Of a stretch of DNA of 64,000 nt, positions 16,821 through 26,111 are shown one piece after another. Within the stretch, counting starts at the first letter, position 1. Every line of letters begins with the position of its first letter. The DNA is from Gammaproteobacteria bacterium (GTDB lineage: Bacteria > Pseudomonadota > Gammaproteobacteria > Pseudomonadales > Cellvibrionaceae): assembly GCA_021151835.1 (NCBI GenBank), contig JAGKWO010000012.1:54352-118351 (forward strand), in the 5' to 3' direction. The notes beneath the pieces were generated by a model, which saw only the letters and a program-made list of their open reading frames with translations, did no database searches and had not been told where the DNA came from. Made by a program: the position numbers and the translations under genes.

Positions 16821-18845
16821 ATGAGCTATCAAGTTCTGGCGCGCAAGTGGCGTCCGCGGGTTTTCCGCGAAATGGTGGGACAGGAGCATGTACTCCAGGC
16901 CCTGATCAACGCCCTGGACCATAATCGCCTGCACCATGCTTATCTTTTTACCGGTACGCGCGGGGTGGGCAAAACCACCATCGCGCGTATCCTGGCCAAA
17001 TGCCTTAACTGTGAAACCGGCGTCAGTTCCGAACCCTGTGGCCAATGTTCAAGTTGCCGCGAAATCGCCGAGGGCCGGTTTGTGGATTTGATCGAAGTAG
17101 ACGCTGCGTCGCGCACCAAAGTCGAAGATACGCGCGAGCTGCTGGAAAACGTCCAATATGCGCCGACCCGTGGCCGCTATAAGGTTTACCTGATCGACGA
17201 AGTCCATATGCTTTCCAACAGCAGCTTCAATGCGCTGCTGAAAACCCTGGAAGAACCTCCTCCCCATGTAAAATTTTTGCTGGCGACTACTGATCCGCAA
17301 AAATTACCGATGACTATCCTGTCGCGCTGCTTGCAGTTCAACCTGAAAAATATGAACCCCGAGCGCATCGTCCAGCATTTGAAATTTGTGCTGGAACAGG
17401 AATTGGTGCCCTACGAGGAGTCGGCGCTGTGGCATTTGGGCCGCGCTGCCGATGGCAGTATGCGTGATGCCATGAGCCTGACTGACCAGGCGATCGCCTA
17501 TGGCTCGGGCAAAATCACGGAATCGGAAGTCAGTGCGATGTTGGGCACTATCGACCAGACCGCGGTTTACGATGTCGTCACGGCACTGGCCAGTTACGAT
17601 GGCCGCGCGGTGCTCGCCGCCGTGGAGCGCATGTCCGAGCAAGCGCCGGATTACGCCAGTGCACTGGCGGAAATGCTGGCCGTGTTGCATCGCATTGCAA
17701 TTGCCCAGGCCTTGCCGGAAGCAGTTGATAACAGCCACGGTGATCGCGAGCGTATCCTGCAATTATCGCAACAACTTCCGGCGGAAGATGTTCAACTCTT
17801 TTATCAAACTGCGTTGTTAGGCCGTCGCGATTTGCCATTGGCTCCGGACCCGCGCGCCGGGTTCGAAATGGTGTTATTGCGTATGCTGGCGTTCAAGCCG
17901 CAGGGCGTCATTGATATGCCGACCCAGGTATTGCCGCAATCTGGTACATCGATAAAACCGGTTGCACCCAATCCGGTGGCTGCAACTGTTGCTTCGCAAG
18001 TTTCTGCTGCACCGCCACCACAGGTGCAAGTACAACAACCAGCTCAACCGGCCGCAGCGGTTCAAGCGCCAGTGTCCGCGATGAATCAGGCGAGTGCGCC
18101 AGTTGTGCCTGCCAGTGCTCCGGTGGCTACTCCACAACAAGTTGCTCAACCCGCACTGGCTCAAACGGCGATGCCCGAGCCGCCACCGTTTGATGGGCCC
18201 TACGATAATGCTCCCGATGACGAATACGCTGAATATGCGCAAGCCCCTGCCTATTACGAAGCGCCTGCGCAGGGGGTAGACGAGCCAAAAAAGTCTGAGG
18301 CGGCCCAGCCGCCTGCCGCGGCCATCCTTGACTCGGTATTTAATTCAGCGGCTGCTCCCGCTGCGGTGCTGGTGCCAGCACTAAAACCGGTAGCTCTTGA
18401 AAAACCGTTAGTTCTCGAGCCGCTACGGGCAAAACCCTTGCGCAAAGTGCCTTATGAACAAGCGGGTCCCCAGGATTGGACGGAAATTTACCTGGGGCTG
18501 GGCGTCACCGGCATTTTGCAAAGCACGGTCGCCAACTGCCAATTGATTGGCCGGCAGGGTAATGTTTTCCAGTTTGTGCTCGATGAAAAAAACAGCACGC
18601 TATTTGATGTGAGCCATGAAAAGCGATTGGCGGATTTGCTGACGGATTATTTCGCTGAAGCCATTCGTGTCAGTATCCAGTTGGGGACGGTTACCGCAGA
18701 GACACCGGCGTTAATGGCAATCCGTTTGCGTGAAGAGCGGCAATTACAAGCGATCGATGCCATTAAAAATGATCCGATTGTGCAACAGTTGATCGCGCAA
18801 TTTGGCGCGACCTTGCGTGAAGATACAATTCAACCGGTTAATTAG
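16821..18845 (+). CDS. dnaX: DNA polymerase III subunits tau and gamma
   Basis: Full-length tau, 674 residues, the clamp-loader ATPase that also ties polymerase and helicase. N-terminal AAA+ domain: RKWRPRVFREMVGQEHVLQAL, Walker A GTRGVGKTT, a four-Cys zinc knuckle (CLNC...CGQCSSC), Walker B LIDEVHMLS, sensor LATTDPQKLP and an SRC finger. A long Ala/Pro/Gln linker follows, then the tau C-terminal domain. A -1 frameshift signal at 18271-18314 would give a 492-residue gamma ending with Val. The ybaB and recR genes follow on the same strand. Confidence 0.97.
   Translation: MSYQVLARKWRPRVFREMVGQEHVLQALINALDHNRLHHAYLFTGTRGVGKTTIARILAKCLNCETGVSSEPCGQCSSCREIAEGRFVDLIEVDAASRTKVEDTRELLENVQYAPTRGRYKVYLIDEVHMLSNSSFNALLKTLEEPPPHVKFLLATTDPQKLPMTILSRCLQFNLKNMNPERIVQHLKFVLEQELVPYEESALWHLGRAADGSMRDAMSLTDQAIAYGSGKITESEVSAMLGTIDQTAVYDVVTALASYDGRAVLAAVERMSEQAPDYASALAEMLAVLHRIAIAQALPEAVDNSHGDRERILQLSQQLPAEDVQLFYQTALLGRRDLPLAPDPRAGFEMVLLRMLAFKPQGVIDMPTQVLPQSGTSIKPVAPNPVAATVASQVSAAPPPQVQVQQPAQPAAAVQAPVSAMNQASAPVVPASAPVATPQQVAQPALAQTAMPEPPPFDGPYDNAPDDEYAEYAQAPAYYEAPAQGVDEPKKSEAAQPPAAAILDSVFNSAAAPAAVLVPALKPVALEKPLVLEPLRAKPLRKVPYEQAGPQDWTEIYLGLGVTGILQSTVANCQLIGRQGNVFQFVLDEKNSTLFDVSHEKRLADLLTDYFAEAIRVSIQLGTVTAETPALMAIRLREERQLQAIDAIKNDPIVQQLIAQFGATLREDTIQPVN
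18271..18314 (+). promoter_or_regulatory. Programmed -1 ribosomal frameshift signal in dnaX
   Basis: All three parts of the E. coli-type signal are present: an internal Shine-Dalgarno-like AGGGGG at 18271-18276, the slippery heptamer A AAA AAG at 18287-18293 in the correct frame ten bases later, and a 7-bp stem (AGGCGGC 18298-18304 with GCCGCCT 18308-18314) with a CCA loop. In the -1 frame GTC then TGA (18296-18298) ends the short gamma product at once. Confidence 0.88.
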
Positions 18846-18924
18846 GTCAACCGGTGATCAGGCCAGCCGGCCAACTAATTTTTTGAACAATTTATTTTAA
18901 TTTTATTTCTGGAAAGAGGGCGCT

Positions 18925-19245
18925 ATGAAAGGTCTTGGCGATTTAATGAAGCAGGCCCAGCAAATGCAGGCCAATATGCAAAAAATGCAGGAAGACCTGG
19001 CTAAAGCCGAAGTGAAAGGCGAGGCCGGTGCGGGTTTGGTTTCAGTGGTGATGACTGGCCGTCACGATGTGAAGCGTGTAAGCATCGACGATAGTTTAAT
19101 GACTGAAGATAAAGAAATGCTGGAAGATTTACTCGCGGCGGCAGTAAATGATGCCGTGCGTAAGATCGAGCAACAAAACCGCGATCAAATGGCGAAAATG
19201 ACCGCCGGTATGGGCATCCCGCCTGATTTCAAAATGCCATTTTAA
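18925..19245 (+). CDS. ybaB: Nucleoid-associated protein, YbaB/EbfC family
   Basis: A 106-residue homodimeric DNA-binding protein. The N-terminus MKGLGDLMKQAQQMQANMQK, the GLVSVVMTGRHDVKRVSID strand and the C-terminal MTAGMGIPPDFKMPF are classic family features. A strong purine-rich site (GGAAAGAGGG) precedes the ATG. Lies between dnaX and recR, the conserved order in proteobacteria. Confidence 0.95.
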   Translation: MKGLGDLMKQAQQMQANMQKMQEDLAKAEVKGEAGAGLVSVVMTGRHDVKRVSIDDSLMTEDKEMLEDLLAAAVNDAVRKIEQQNRDQMAKMTAGMGIPPDFKMPF

Positions 19246-19287
19246 TATTGATAAAAACCAATTCATTTCCATTGAAAAGTAGTATTC

Positions 19288-19899
19288 ATGTTTAGTCCGC
19301 TTATCGACGAACTTATGGCATCGCTGCGCTGCCTGCCGGGTGTTGGCCCCAAGTCGGCCCAGCGTATGGCGCTGCATTTACTGGAGCGCGACCGTGCGGG
19401 GGCTGAGCGTCTTGCCGCGAGCTTGCAAAAAGCCGTTGCCGGTGTTGGCCGTTGCCAGCGTTGCCGCACGCTGACCGAGCAAAAATTTTGTGGCATTTGT
19501 GCAAACACTCGCCGTGATAACACCTTGTTGTGTGTGGTGGAAACGCCGGGTGATGTATTGGCGATTGAGCAAGCGGGAACCTATCAAGGTAAATATTTTG
19601 TACTGCTTGGCCATCTGTCCCCGATTGATGGCATTGGCCCCGAAGATATCGGTGTCGATCAATTAATAAAATTATTACAGGATGATCCCGAGCATCCTGA
19701 AGACCGTGTGCGTGAAGTGATTCTCGCGACCAACCCGACGGTTGAAGGTGAGGCGACCGCCTATTACATCAGCGAGCGCGCCAAAAATTTGAATGTGACT
19801 GTATCGCGTATTGCCCATGGGGTTCCGCTTGGTGGCGAGCTGGAATTTATTGATGGCGGTACGCTCGCGCACGCGTTTTCATCGCGCCGCCGTTTATAA
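19288..19899 (+). CDS. recR: Recombination mediator protein RecR
   Basis: A 203-residue protein that works with RecF/RecO to load RecA at gaps. In order: the N-terminal helix-hairpin-helix (RCLPGVGPKSAQRMALHLL), a four-Cys zinc finger (CQRCRTLTEQKFCGIC), the Toprim domain (CVVETPGDVLAIEQ, GHLSPIDGIGPEDI) and the Walker-like C-terminal segment (EVILATNPTVEGEAT, VSRIAHGVPLGGELEFID). Length is typical. Downstream of dnaX-ybaB. Confidence 0.97.
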   Translation: MFSPLIDELMASLRCLPGVGPKSAQRMALHLLERDRAGAERLAASLQKAVAGVGRCQRCRTLTEQKFCGICANTRRDNTLLCVVETPGDVLAIEQAGTYQGKYFVLLGHLSPIDGIGPEDIGVDQLIKLLQDDPEHPEDRVREVILATNPTVEGEATAYYISERAKNLNVTVSRIAHGVPLGGELEFIDGGTLAHAFSSRRRL

Positions 19900-19919
19900 A
19901 TCGTGTAGATAATTGCCGA

Positions 19920-21059
19920 ATGTTAATTCCAACTGAACCTATCTGGATTGATCGGGATGATCAATTAGCCGAACTTTGCGCTCTGTGGCAGCAGCAGGCA
20001 GCGATTGCTGTTGATACGGAATTCATGCGCAGCGAAACCTTTTATCCGATTGCCGGTTTATTGCAAATTGGCGATGGCAAGGGTTGTTATTTAATTGATC
20101 CGTTGGCGATTAACAACAATGAGCCCTTGCGTGAATTAATGCTTGATCCGGCAGTGACCAAAGTATTGCATTCCTGTTCGGAGGATCTGGAAGTATTCCA
20201 GCGCTGGCTGGGTATTGTGCCGGCCCCATTATTTGATACGCAAATTGCAGCGGCATTTGCAGGTTTGGGTTTTAGCCTGGGTTATTCGTCCCTGGTAAAA
20301 AATTTACTCAATACAGAAATTCCGAAGGATGAAACCCGCTCCGATTGGTTGCAGCGCCCGTTAAGCCTGGCGCAATTAAACTATGCAGCGCTTGATGTGG
20401 CCCATATGCTGGTGGTTTACGGCAAATTATTGCAATTGTTGAAAGCCAATGGCCGATTGGAATGGGTGAAAAGCGATTGTGCTGATTTGGTGATGAATGC
20501 GCGCAAGCCGGAAGAGTTTTCCGATGCTTACCAGAAAGTAGGCTTTGCCTGGAAATTGCGCCCGCTGGAATTATCGATATTGCGCGAGTTATGTATCTGG
20601 CGTGAGCGGGAAGCACGGGCGCGCAATATTCCGCGCAATCGCTTGATTAAGGAACCAACCTTGTGGGAAATCGCGCGTAAAAAAGTGCAGGATCTCGCGC
20701 AGCTGCAAAAAGTGCCGGATATTCCGTCGCGCACGGTTAAGAATGATGGTGAGACCATCGTGCAGATTGTCAACGCGGCATTGGCCACTGACGAATCTAC
20801 CTGGCCTGCGCGGCTGGATCCGCCGCTGGCCCAAAGCGAAGGCCCGTTGATGAAAAACCTGAAAAATTTTGTGCGCGAATTTGCCGAGCAACAACAGATT
20901 CCCGCCGAGGTGTTGATTCGCAAAAAGGATTACGAATTTATTGTGCGTTCCGGTATGAAGGGCGGGGAGTATCAATTGCCGGTGCGGTTGCACGGCTGGC
21001 GCTTCGGGTTGATCGGGGAAGGTTTATTGCGCGTTGCGCAAAACCAGGTTGCGCCTTGA
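19920..21059 (+). CDS. rnd: Ribonuclease D
   Basis: A 379-residue 3'-5' exoribonuclease for tRNA and stable RNA 3' maturation. DEDD nuclease motifs: Exo I AIAVDTEFMR, Exo II KVLHSCSEDLEVF, Exo III QLNYAALDVAHML. An HRDC domain follows (LRELCIWREREARARNIPRNR). The start lies 20 bases after the recR stop. The next gene, ycgL, begins 35 bases downstream, an arrangement conserved in gammaproteobacteria. Confidence 0.95.
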   Translation: MLIPTEPIWIDRDDQLAELCALWQQQAAIAVDTEFMRSETFYPIAGLLQIGDGKGCYLIDPLAINNNEPLRELMLDPAVTKVLHSCSEDLEVFQRWLGIVPAPLFDTQIAAAFAGLGFSLGYSSLVKNLLNTEIPKDETRSDWLQRPLSLAQLNYAALDVAHMLVVYGKLLQLLKANGRLEWVKSDCADLVMNARKPEEFSDAYQKVGFAWKLRPLELSILRELCIWREREARARNIPRNRLIKEPTLWEIARKKVQDLAQLQKVPDIPSRTVKNDGETIVQIVNAALATDESTWPARLDPPLAQSEGPLMKNLKNFVREFAEQQQIPAEVLIRKKDYEFIVRSGMKGGEYQLPVRLHGWRFGLIGEGLLRVAQNQVAP

Positions 21060-21094
21060 TCATTTTTATCCAGTGTTTAATGTAAAAGTCATTT

Positions 21095-21391
21095 ATGAAA
21101 ATTATTTGTGAAATTTACCGCAGCCCGAAAGAAGAAGGCATGTACCTCTACGTTAAAAAAGAGGAGGGCTTGAGCCGGGTGCCGGAAGATTTATTAAAAC
21201 TGTTTGGCAAGCCGCAACAGGCGATGGTATTGCTGTTAACGCCGGGTAAAAAACTGGCACATGCCAGCGTGGAAAAAGTAGCGGAAAGTTTGGAAGAAAA
21301 AGGTTTTTATTTGCAGATGCCGCCGCGCGCTGAGCAGGATGCAGATGCGGCGCGTATTCGCGCGCTTAACTCAAAATTATCCGGTCATTAA
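21095..21391 (+). CDS. ycgL: YcgL domain protein
   Basis: A 98-residue conserved protein of unknown function (YcgL family). It begins MKIICEIYRSPKEEGMYLYV and contains VPEDLLKLFGKPQQAMVLLL, both family hallmarks. It follows rnd and is five bases from ycgN, suggesting one transcript. Confidence 0.92.
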   Translation: MKIICEIYRSPKEEGMYLYVKKEEGLSRVPEDLLKLFGKPQQAMVLLLTPGKKLAHASVEKVAESLEEKGFYLQMPPRAEQDADAARIRALNSKLSGH

Positions 21392-21396
21392 TCGGT

Positions 21397-21840
21397 ATGG
21401 CACAACAAGTATTCTGGTTGGCGAAAACACTGGAGCAGATGTCGGCAGAGGAGTTTGAATCCCTTTGCGACGGCTGCGGTAAATGCTGCCTGCATAAACT
21501 GGAAGATGAAGACACCGGCGATGTGTACTACACCAAAGTCGCGTGCCGTTACCTGGATCATGACACCTGCCGTTGCCAGGAATACACTAATCGCCAGCAG
21601 TTGGTAGAAGCTTGCGCGGTGCTTACCCCTGACACAGTGAAAGATACGTATTGGCTGCCGGAGACCTGTGCGTATCGGCTTATTGCGGATGGTATCCCAT
21701 TATTTGATTGGCACCCGCTGGTATCCGGTGATCCGGATTCAATCCATAGCGCGGGTGTTTCGGTGCGTGGTCGGGTAGTTCATGAGGCATCGGTAAATCC
21801 CGATGACCTTGAAGACTACGTCGTTCGTTGGGTGAATTGA
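21397..21840 (+). CDS. ycgN: UPF0260 cysteine-cluster protein YcgN
   Basis: A 147-residue conserved protein with a cysteine-rich cluster: CDGCGKCCLHKLEDEDTG, then VACRYLDHDTCRCQEY and C in WLPETCAYR. These residues suggest a metal or Fe-S site (CxxCxxCC-type clusters); function not established. Tightly linked to ycgL and rnd. Confidence 0.93.
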   Translation: MAQQVFWLAKTLEQMSAEEFESLCDGCGKCCLHKLEDEDTGDVYYTKVACRYLDHDTCRCQEYTNRQQLVEACAVLTPDTVKDTYWLPETCAYRLIADGIPLFDWHPLVSGDPDSIHSAGVSVRGRVVHEASVNPDDLEDYVVRWVN

Positions 21841-21874
21841 TGTCTGTAGCAACAAATGCCTGGAGATATTACTA

Positions 21875-22372
21875 ATGGAAAATATGACTGAATACCAATA
21901 TGCGTGGGCGCTTTACCTTGCCGGTGCGCTGGGGTGTTCGCTGGCAGCCTGGTTATTGTTCCGCAAGCTGGGGCGGGCAATCACCCATTTTATGGTGATC
22001 ACCGTGATGGTGCTGCTGTTTACCCCCTATGCCATTGACCAGGAAAAAATGACCATGGCGCCGGGGATTTATACCCTGGTATTTGGTTATCTGGAGGGTG
22101 GTTTTGTTGTTATCAAACCGCTGCTTAAAGTGATGTTGGGGATATGGGCGATTGCCCAGGTGCTGTCGTTGATTTACCAGATGTTAACCCGCCATCGTCG
22201 CCCGAAACAGGAAGAGTATTATCCGTATCAGCAGAACCCCTATGAGAGCGATGAGGATTACACTTACAACCAGCAGCGCAACGAGCGTAATTCCGGCCGC
22301 GGCTTATCACGTGAGGAGCGGGCCGCGCGCGACGAACTTTTGCATGAAGAGCCTATTCGGGCTATTCGTTAG
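21875..22372 (+). CDS. Small membrane protein, unknown function
   Basis: A 165-residue protein I cannot assign. Three hydrophobic stretches are visible: WALYLAGALGCSLAAWLLF, FMVITVMVLLFTPYAI and VMLGIWAIAQVLSLIYQML. A hydrophilic, charged tail rich in Tyr, Glu, Asn and Arg follows. GGAG precedes the ATG by nine bases. It lies 34 bases downstream of ycgN, likely in the same transcript, and is followed by a terminator. Confidence 0.8.
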   Translation: MENMTEYQYAWALYLAGALGCSLAAWLLFRKLGRAITHFMVITVMVLLFTPYAIDQEKMTMAPGIYTLVFGYLEGGFVVIKPLLKVMLGIWAIAQVLSLIYQMLTRHRRPKQEEYYPYQQNPYESDEDYTYNQQRNERNSGRGLSREERAARDELLHEEPIRAIR

Positions 22373-22393
22373 TTAACTGACCTTGTTCCTGGA

Positions 22394-22420
22394 AGCCAGT
22401 ATCTTGCTGGCTTTTTTTTT
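22394..22420 (+). terminator. Intrinsic terminator after the rnd-ycgLN block
   Basis: Six-bp stem AGCCAG / CTGGCT with a 7-base loop, followed by nine T. Confidence 0.85.
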
Positions 22421-22640
22421 ATTTCCGCCGGTTTGCTTTTTTTCGTTTAGCTTCCGCTTTATTAATCATTATTCCGCTTTCCTGCGTTAACTCGTTTTGC
22501 CGCCTGCGTTTCTTTACAAATTCCGCGCCGCTCAAAAATGGCGAATTGGCTGCTTGCTGCTATAACTAATGGCAATAACATCCATAGTGGGCAGGTTTTA
22601 CCTGCTTTTTGCACACACCGATTTAGTGACAGGACCCCTC

Positions 22641-24638
22641 ATGCGCCAGCTGTGTTTTTGCTTACTTTCTGTTGCGCTATTCATTTGCGGCCCGCTATGG
22701 GCTGACGACATTGCCAAGCCATTACCGGCAGATGTGCGGGTGGTAATTGATATTTCCGGCAGCATGAAAAAAACCGATCCGCAAAACCTGCGCAAACCGG
22801 CGGTCGATTTAATTGTGCGTTTGTTGCCGGATAACAGCAAAGCAGGTATCTGGACCTTCGGCCAATCGGTAAATATGCTGGTGCCCCATCGCGTCGTTGA
22901 CCAGACCTGGCGTACTGACGGCTCGCACAAAGCCAACACCATCAATTCAATTGCAATGTTTACCAATATCGGTGGTGCGCTGGAAAAAGCAGCGGAAGAT
23001 TACGCTACGCCTTCTACAGATTATCGCCGCAATATTATTTTGCTAACCGACGGGGTGGTCGATATCAGCAAAGAAGCGGTGGTGAATCTCAATGAACGCA
23101 AACGTGTATTGACAGAATTATTACCGCGCCTGAAAGACTCGGATTATCGCATCCACACCATTGCGCTATCGGGGGATTCTGATCAGGAATTGATGAAAAA
23201 ATTATCCATCGCCACCGATGGTATTTTTGAGGTAGCTGACACTGCCGATGAATTAATGAGCACTTTCTTGCGCATTTTCGATCAGGCCGTGCCGGCAGAG
23301 CGCGTGCCCCTGGATGAAAATGGTTTCCTGGTGGATAGCAGCATCCAGGAATTTACCGCGTTGATTTTTCGTCGGGCGGAAGTGCCCGCCACCATTATCA
23401 TCGCACCTGATGGCAAGGAATTTAGTGGCACTGACCCGAAAAGCAATGTGAATTGGTATCGCACAGACAAATACGATTTGATTACAGTGCAACATCCACA
23501 AGCAGGGCAGTGGAAAGTTAAAACGGATATGGCCCCAGGCAGCCGGGTCACGGTGGTCAGTAACTTGCAATTGACCGTGCAACCGCTGAAAAGCAATATT
23601 AAATCCAGCCAGCCGCTGGATTTGGCCTATTCCTTCCAGGAAAATGGCAAAACAATTGTGAATAAGGATTTCCTGAATTTGTTAACCGGGGAAGTATTGA
23701 TATCCGGTGGCGATTCGCCAGAAGTGAAATCCATCCCGTTGACTATGGGGGCGCCGGACGACGGGATTTTCCATCAACAGTTGCAGGAATTTAATGGCCG
23801 GGGTGAGCACGATGTAAAAATCCTGATTGATGGCAAAACCTTTAAACGCGAATTTATTCATCACCTGAATATTTCCGATTCCGCATTCAAGCTGGAAAAA
23901 ACACTTGATGAATCATCCGGTAAAAAAGTCTATAGCTACAAATTAACCGCTGATGTTGAGGTTGTGGATGTAAGTGCGACTACCGTTAAAGCGATTATTA
24001 AAAATGCCAAAACCAAAAACCTGGAACGCGATTTAAATACGATTGCCAACGAGCGCTGGGAGTTTTCGTTTACTCCCGTACAGCCTGCACACTATGACAT
24101 CAGTTTGAACGTCACCGGGAAGCAAATTGATGGCAGTCCGTTAACCGAAACGATCAACGCCGACAGTTTTGATTTTCCCGATGCGGCCAGCGTAGTAGCG
24201 GCTGAACACCCCGCAAGCGCTGCGGCTTCCTCTTCAACCGAATCCAGTGATGCAGCAGGTGCAGAGCAACCCGCGCCGGAAGCAGAGGCAAAACCGGAAG
24301 AAGAGTCGAATCTCTGGCTTTATGTGGGTATCGGGATTGGTAATTTACTGGTCATTATCCTGGGGTATTTTATTTATCGCCTGATCGCCGGTGGAAAAAA
24401 TAAGGATGCGGATGATGAAATCGAAAAAACGCTGAAGACTGACGTGGGCAGTCTGCAAAAACCAGCGAGTCCTGCGCCGGAGAAAACAGTTATCGATGTG
24501 TCTGATGAGGCAGATATGGGGACCATTCCCATGAGTGATAACGCGGTAACTGACGTAAAGTTGCCGGACGATTTGATGGCCGATAATCTTTTTCCGTTGG
24601 ATAATATGGACGAGCCCGCTGATAAAGATAAAACCTGA
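22641..24638 (+). CDS. Membrane-anchored VWA-domain protein
   Basis: A 665-residue type I membrane protein: signal peptide (LCFCLLSVALFICGPLWA), a von Willebrand A domain with an intact MIDAS (DISGSM, the Thr region MFTNIGG, LTDG), a large beta-rich periplasmic region, a low-complexity Ala/Ser/Glu linker, one membrane helix (WLYVGIGIGNLLVIILGYFI) and a short acidic cytosolic tail. It fits the TIGR03503-type family of gammaproteobacteria. The ATG at 22641 has AGGA upstream; the frame is open 24 codons earlier. Role unknown. The downstream GNAT gene overlaps its stop by one base. Confidence 0.9.
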   Translation: MRQLCFCLLSVALFICGPLWADDIAKPLPADVRVVIDISGSMKKTDPQNLRKPAVDLIVRLLPDNSKAGIWTFGQSVNMLVPHRVVDQTWRTDGSHKANTINSIAMFTNIGGALEKAAEDYATPSTDYRRNIILLTDGVVDISKEAVVNLNERKRVLTELLPRLKDSDYRIHTIALSGDSDQELMKKLSIATDGIFEVADTADELMSTFLRIFDQAVPAERVPLDENGFLVDSSIQEFTALIFRRAEVPATIIIAPDGKEFSGTDPKSNVNWYRTDKYDLITVQHPQAGQWKVKTDMAPGSRVTVVSNLQLTVQPLKSNIKSSQPLDLAYSFQENGKTIVNKDFLNLLTGEVLISGGDSPEVKSIPLTMGAPDDGIFHQQLQEFNGRGEHDVKILIDGKTFKREFIHHLNISDSAFKLEKTLDESSGKKVYSYKLTADVEVVDVSATTVKAIIKNAKTKNLERDLNTIANERWEFSFTPVQPAHYDISLNVTGKQIDGSPLTETINADSFDFPDAASVVAAEHPASAAASSSTESSDAAGAEQPAPEAEAKPEEESNLWLYVGIGIGNLLVIILGYFIYRLIAGGKNKDADDEIEKTLKTDVGSLQKPASPAPEKTVIDVSDEADMGTIPMSDNAVTDVKLPDDLMADNLFPLDNMDEPADKDKT

Positions 24639-25102
24639 TGCCCGTTTGTGATTTACCCCAATCTGAAATTGCTTTTCCATTCTTCTTTCATGCGATTGAA
24701 CCGGCGCGGTTGGCGCTGGTGGATCGTTTTTATCGTAACCACGGCTACAAAGTAAAATGCGCAGCTAATGAACAGGTTTTTGTGTTGGCTAATGCGGCGG
24801 GTGATTTTGTGGCTGCTGCCCGGTTTGTGCCCCAGTCATCCGGGCATTACTGGTTGCGAAACCTGTTGGTCGATCCGCAACAACGAGGGCAGGGGCTTGC
24901 CAGTTACCTGATGATCGAATGCAAGCCCCGCCTTGCGCCACGGGGATGTTATTGTTTTGCATTGCCTCATCTCTCCGGGTTTTATCAACGGCTTGGTTTT
25001 GAGTTGAACCCCGGGCATTGTCCTGCTGATATTTTGGCCAATTACCAAAAATACCGCGCGCGTGGACGCGATTGGTTATTGATGGGATGTAAACAATCCT
25101 GA
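24638..25102 (+). CDS. GNAT-family N-acetyltransferase
   Basis: A 154-residue protein with the acetyl-CoA binding motif LLVDPQQRGQGLASYLM and a terminal FYQRLGFE segment. The start overlaps the VWA stop (TGATG), so translation is coupled. Substrate unknown. Members of this family sit beside the VWA protein in related genomes, as far as I recall. Confidence 0.88.
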   Translation: MPVCDLPQSEIAFPFFFHAIEPARLALVDRFYRNHGYKVKCAANEQVFVLANAAGDFVAAARFVPQSSGHYWLRNLLVDPQQRGQGLASYLMIECKPRLAPRGCYCFALPHLSGFYQRLGFELNPGHCPADILANYQKYRARGRDWLLMGCKQS

Positions 25103-25215
25103 AATTTTTTTAATTTAATACATAGGGAAAACCAAATAGCGACTTCGGTTGTCTCTATCTATAGTTCGTTTACCTAATAGTTTTTTTAAATCAAATGTTC
25201 AGCTAAGGAGTTACT

Positions 25216-25683
25216 ATGAATATCGATATCGGAATTTCCCAGTCACAACGCGAGGAGATCGCCCATGGCTTATCCCGCTTGTTGGCTGATACCTACACCC
25301 TTTACCTGAAAACCCACAACTTCCACTGGAATGTGACCGGCCCGATGTTCCAAACCCTGCACCTGATGTTTGAAACCCAGTACACCGAGTTGGCATTGGC
25401 CGTTGATCTGGTTGCAGAACGCATACGTTCACTGGGTTTTCCGGCGCCGGGCACGTACAAACAGTACGCGGCGCTAAGCAGTATTAAAGAAGAAGAGGGC
25501 ATTCCCAACGCGCAGGAAATGATCAAGTTGCTGGTAGAAGGACAAGAAGCCGTGGTGCGCACGGCACGTTCCTTGTTCGCGACGGTTGAAGCCGCACACG
25601 ACGAAGCCACGGCCGATTTGCTTACCCAACGCATCCAGTTGCATGAAAAAACGGCGTGGATGTTACGCAGCTTGCTGGAATAA
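25216..25683 (+). CDS. dps: Dps-family ferritin-like protein
   Basis: A 155-residue mini-ferritin that oxidises and stores iron and protects DNA under stress. The ferroxidase site is split between helices: HNFHWNVTGPMFQTLHLMFE (His, Asp-replaced by Glu region) and YTELALAVDLVAERIRSLG. The usual LHEKTAWMLRSLLE ends the chain. It lacks a long Lys-rich N-terminus, so DNA binding is not assured. AAGGAG precedes the ATG. Followed by a strong terminator, so monocistronic. Confidence 0.93.
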   Translation: MNIDIGISQSQREEIAHGLSRLLADTYTLYLKTHNFHWNVTGPMFQTLHLMFETQYTELALAVDLVAERIRSLGFPAPGTYKQYAALSSIKEEEGIPNAQEMIKLLVEGQEAVVRTARSLFATVEAAHDEATADLLTQRIQLHEKTAWMLRSLLE

Positions 25684-25716
25684 TTTTCAGCAAAAAATTC
25701 CGTTGGAAAAATAAAC

Positions 25717-25742
25717 AAAACCCGGCATTGCCCGGGTTTTTT
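25717..25742 (+). terminator. Intrinsic terminator of dps
   Basis: Nine-bp stem AAAACCCGG / CCGGGTTTT with a 6-base loop and following T-run. Confidence 0.9.
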
Positions 25743-26111
25743 ATTGCCCAAAATGTAGGCGTACAACTGTGGGAAGTTTCCCAGAACCTGTTTCATCCGG
25801 CATAAATGATTCAATTTTTTAATCCCACTTTCGTCACGAATGGATTTTATTTAATTGATTTGAAAAGGTTTTTTATCCATACATTTAAAAAACGTTTTTT
25901 CGAACTTCCCACCTTGGCGAATTGAAATCTACTCGGACGCCTGTTTTGCGTGAACCCCTGAATATAGCCTCGGGATTAGTAGTAACTCCCTATTTTTTGA
26001 TTCCTAAATAGCAAGACCAGTGAGAGGTAAGTAACTGGCTCGGGAGCCTCCATCGGCGGCCCCCACACTACAGCGAGTTACGATAACAATAACGGTTCGA
26101 GGATTAAGTTC
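25743..26111 (+). promoter_or_regulatory. Regulatory gap before the chitin-type TonB receptor
   Basis: No ORF of interest in 369 bases. The first half is AT-rich and contains a 14-bp perfect palindrome AAAAAACGTTTTTT at 25887-25900, about 210 bases before the start codon. GAGG precedes the receptor ATG. The long leader suggests regulated transcription, but no promoter stands out. Confidence 0.35.
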
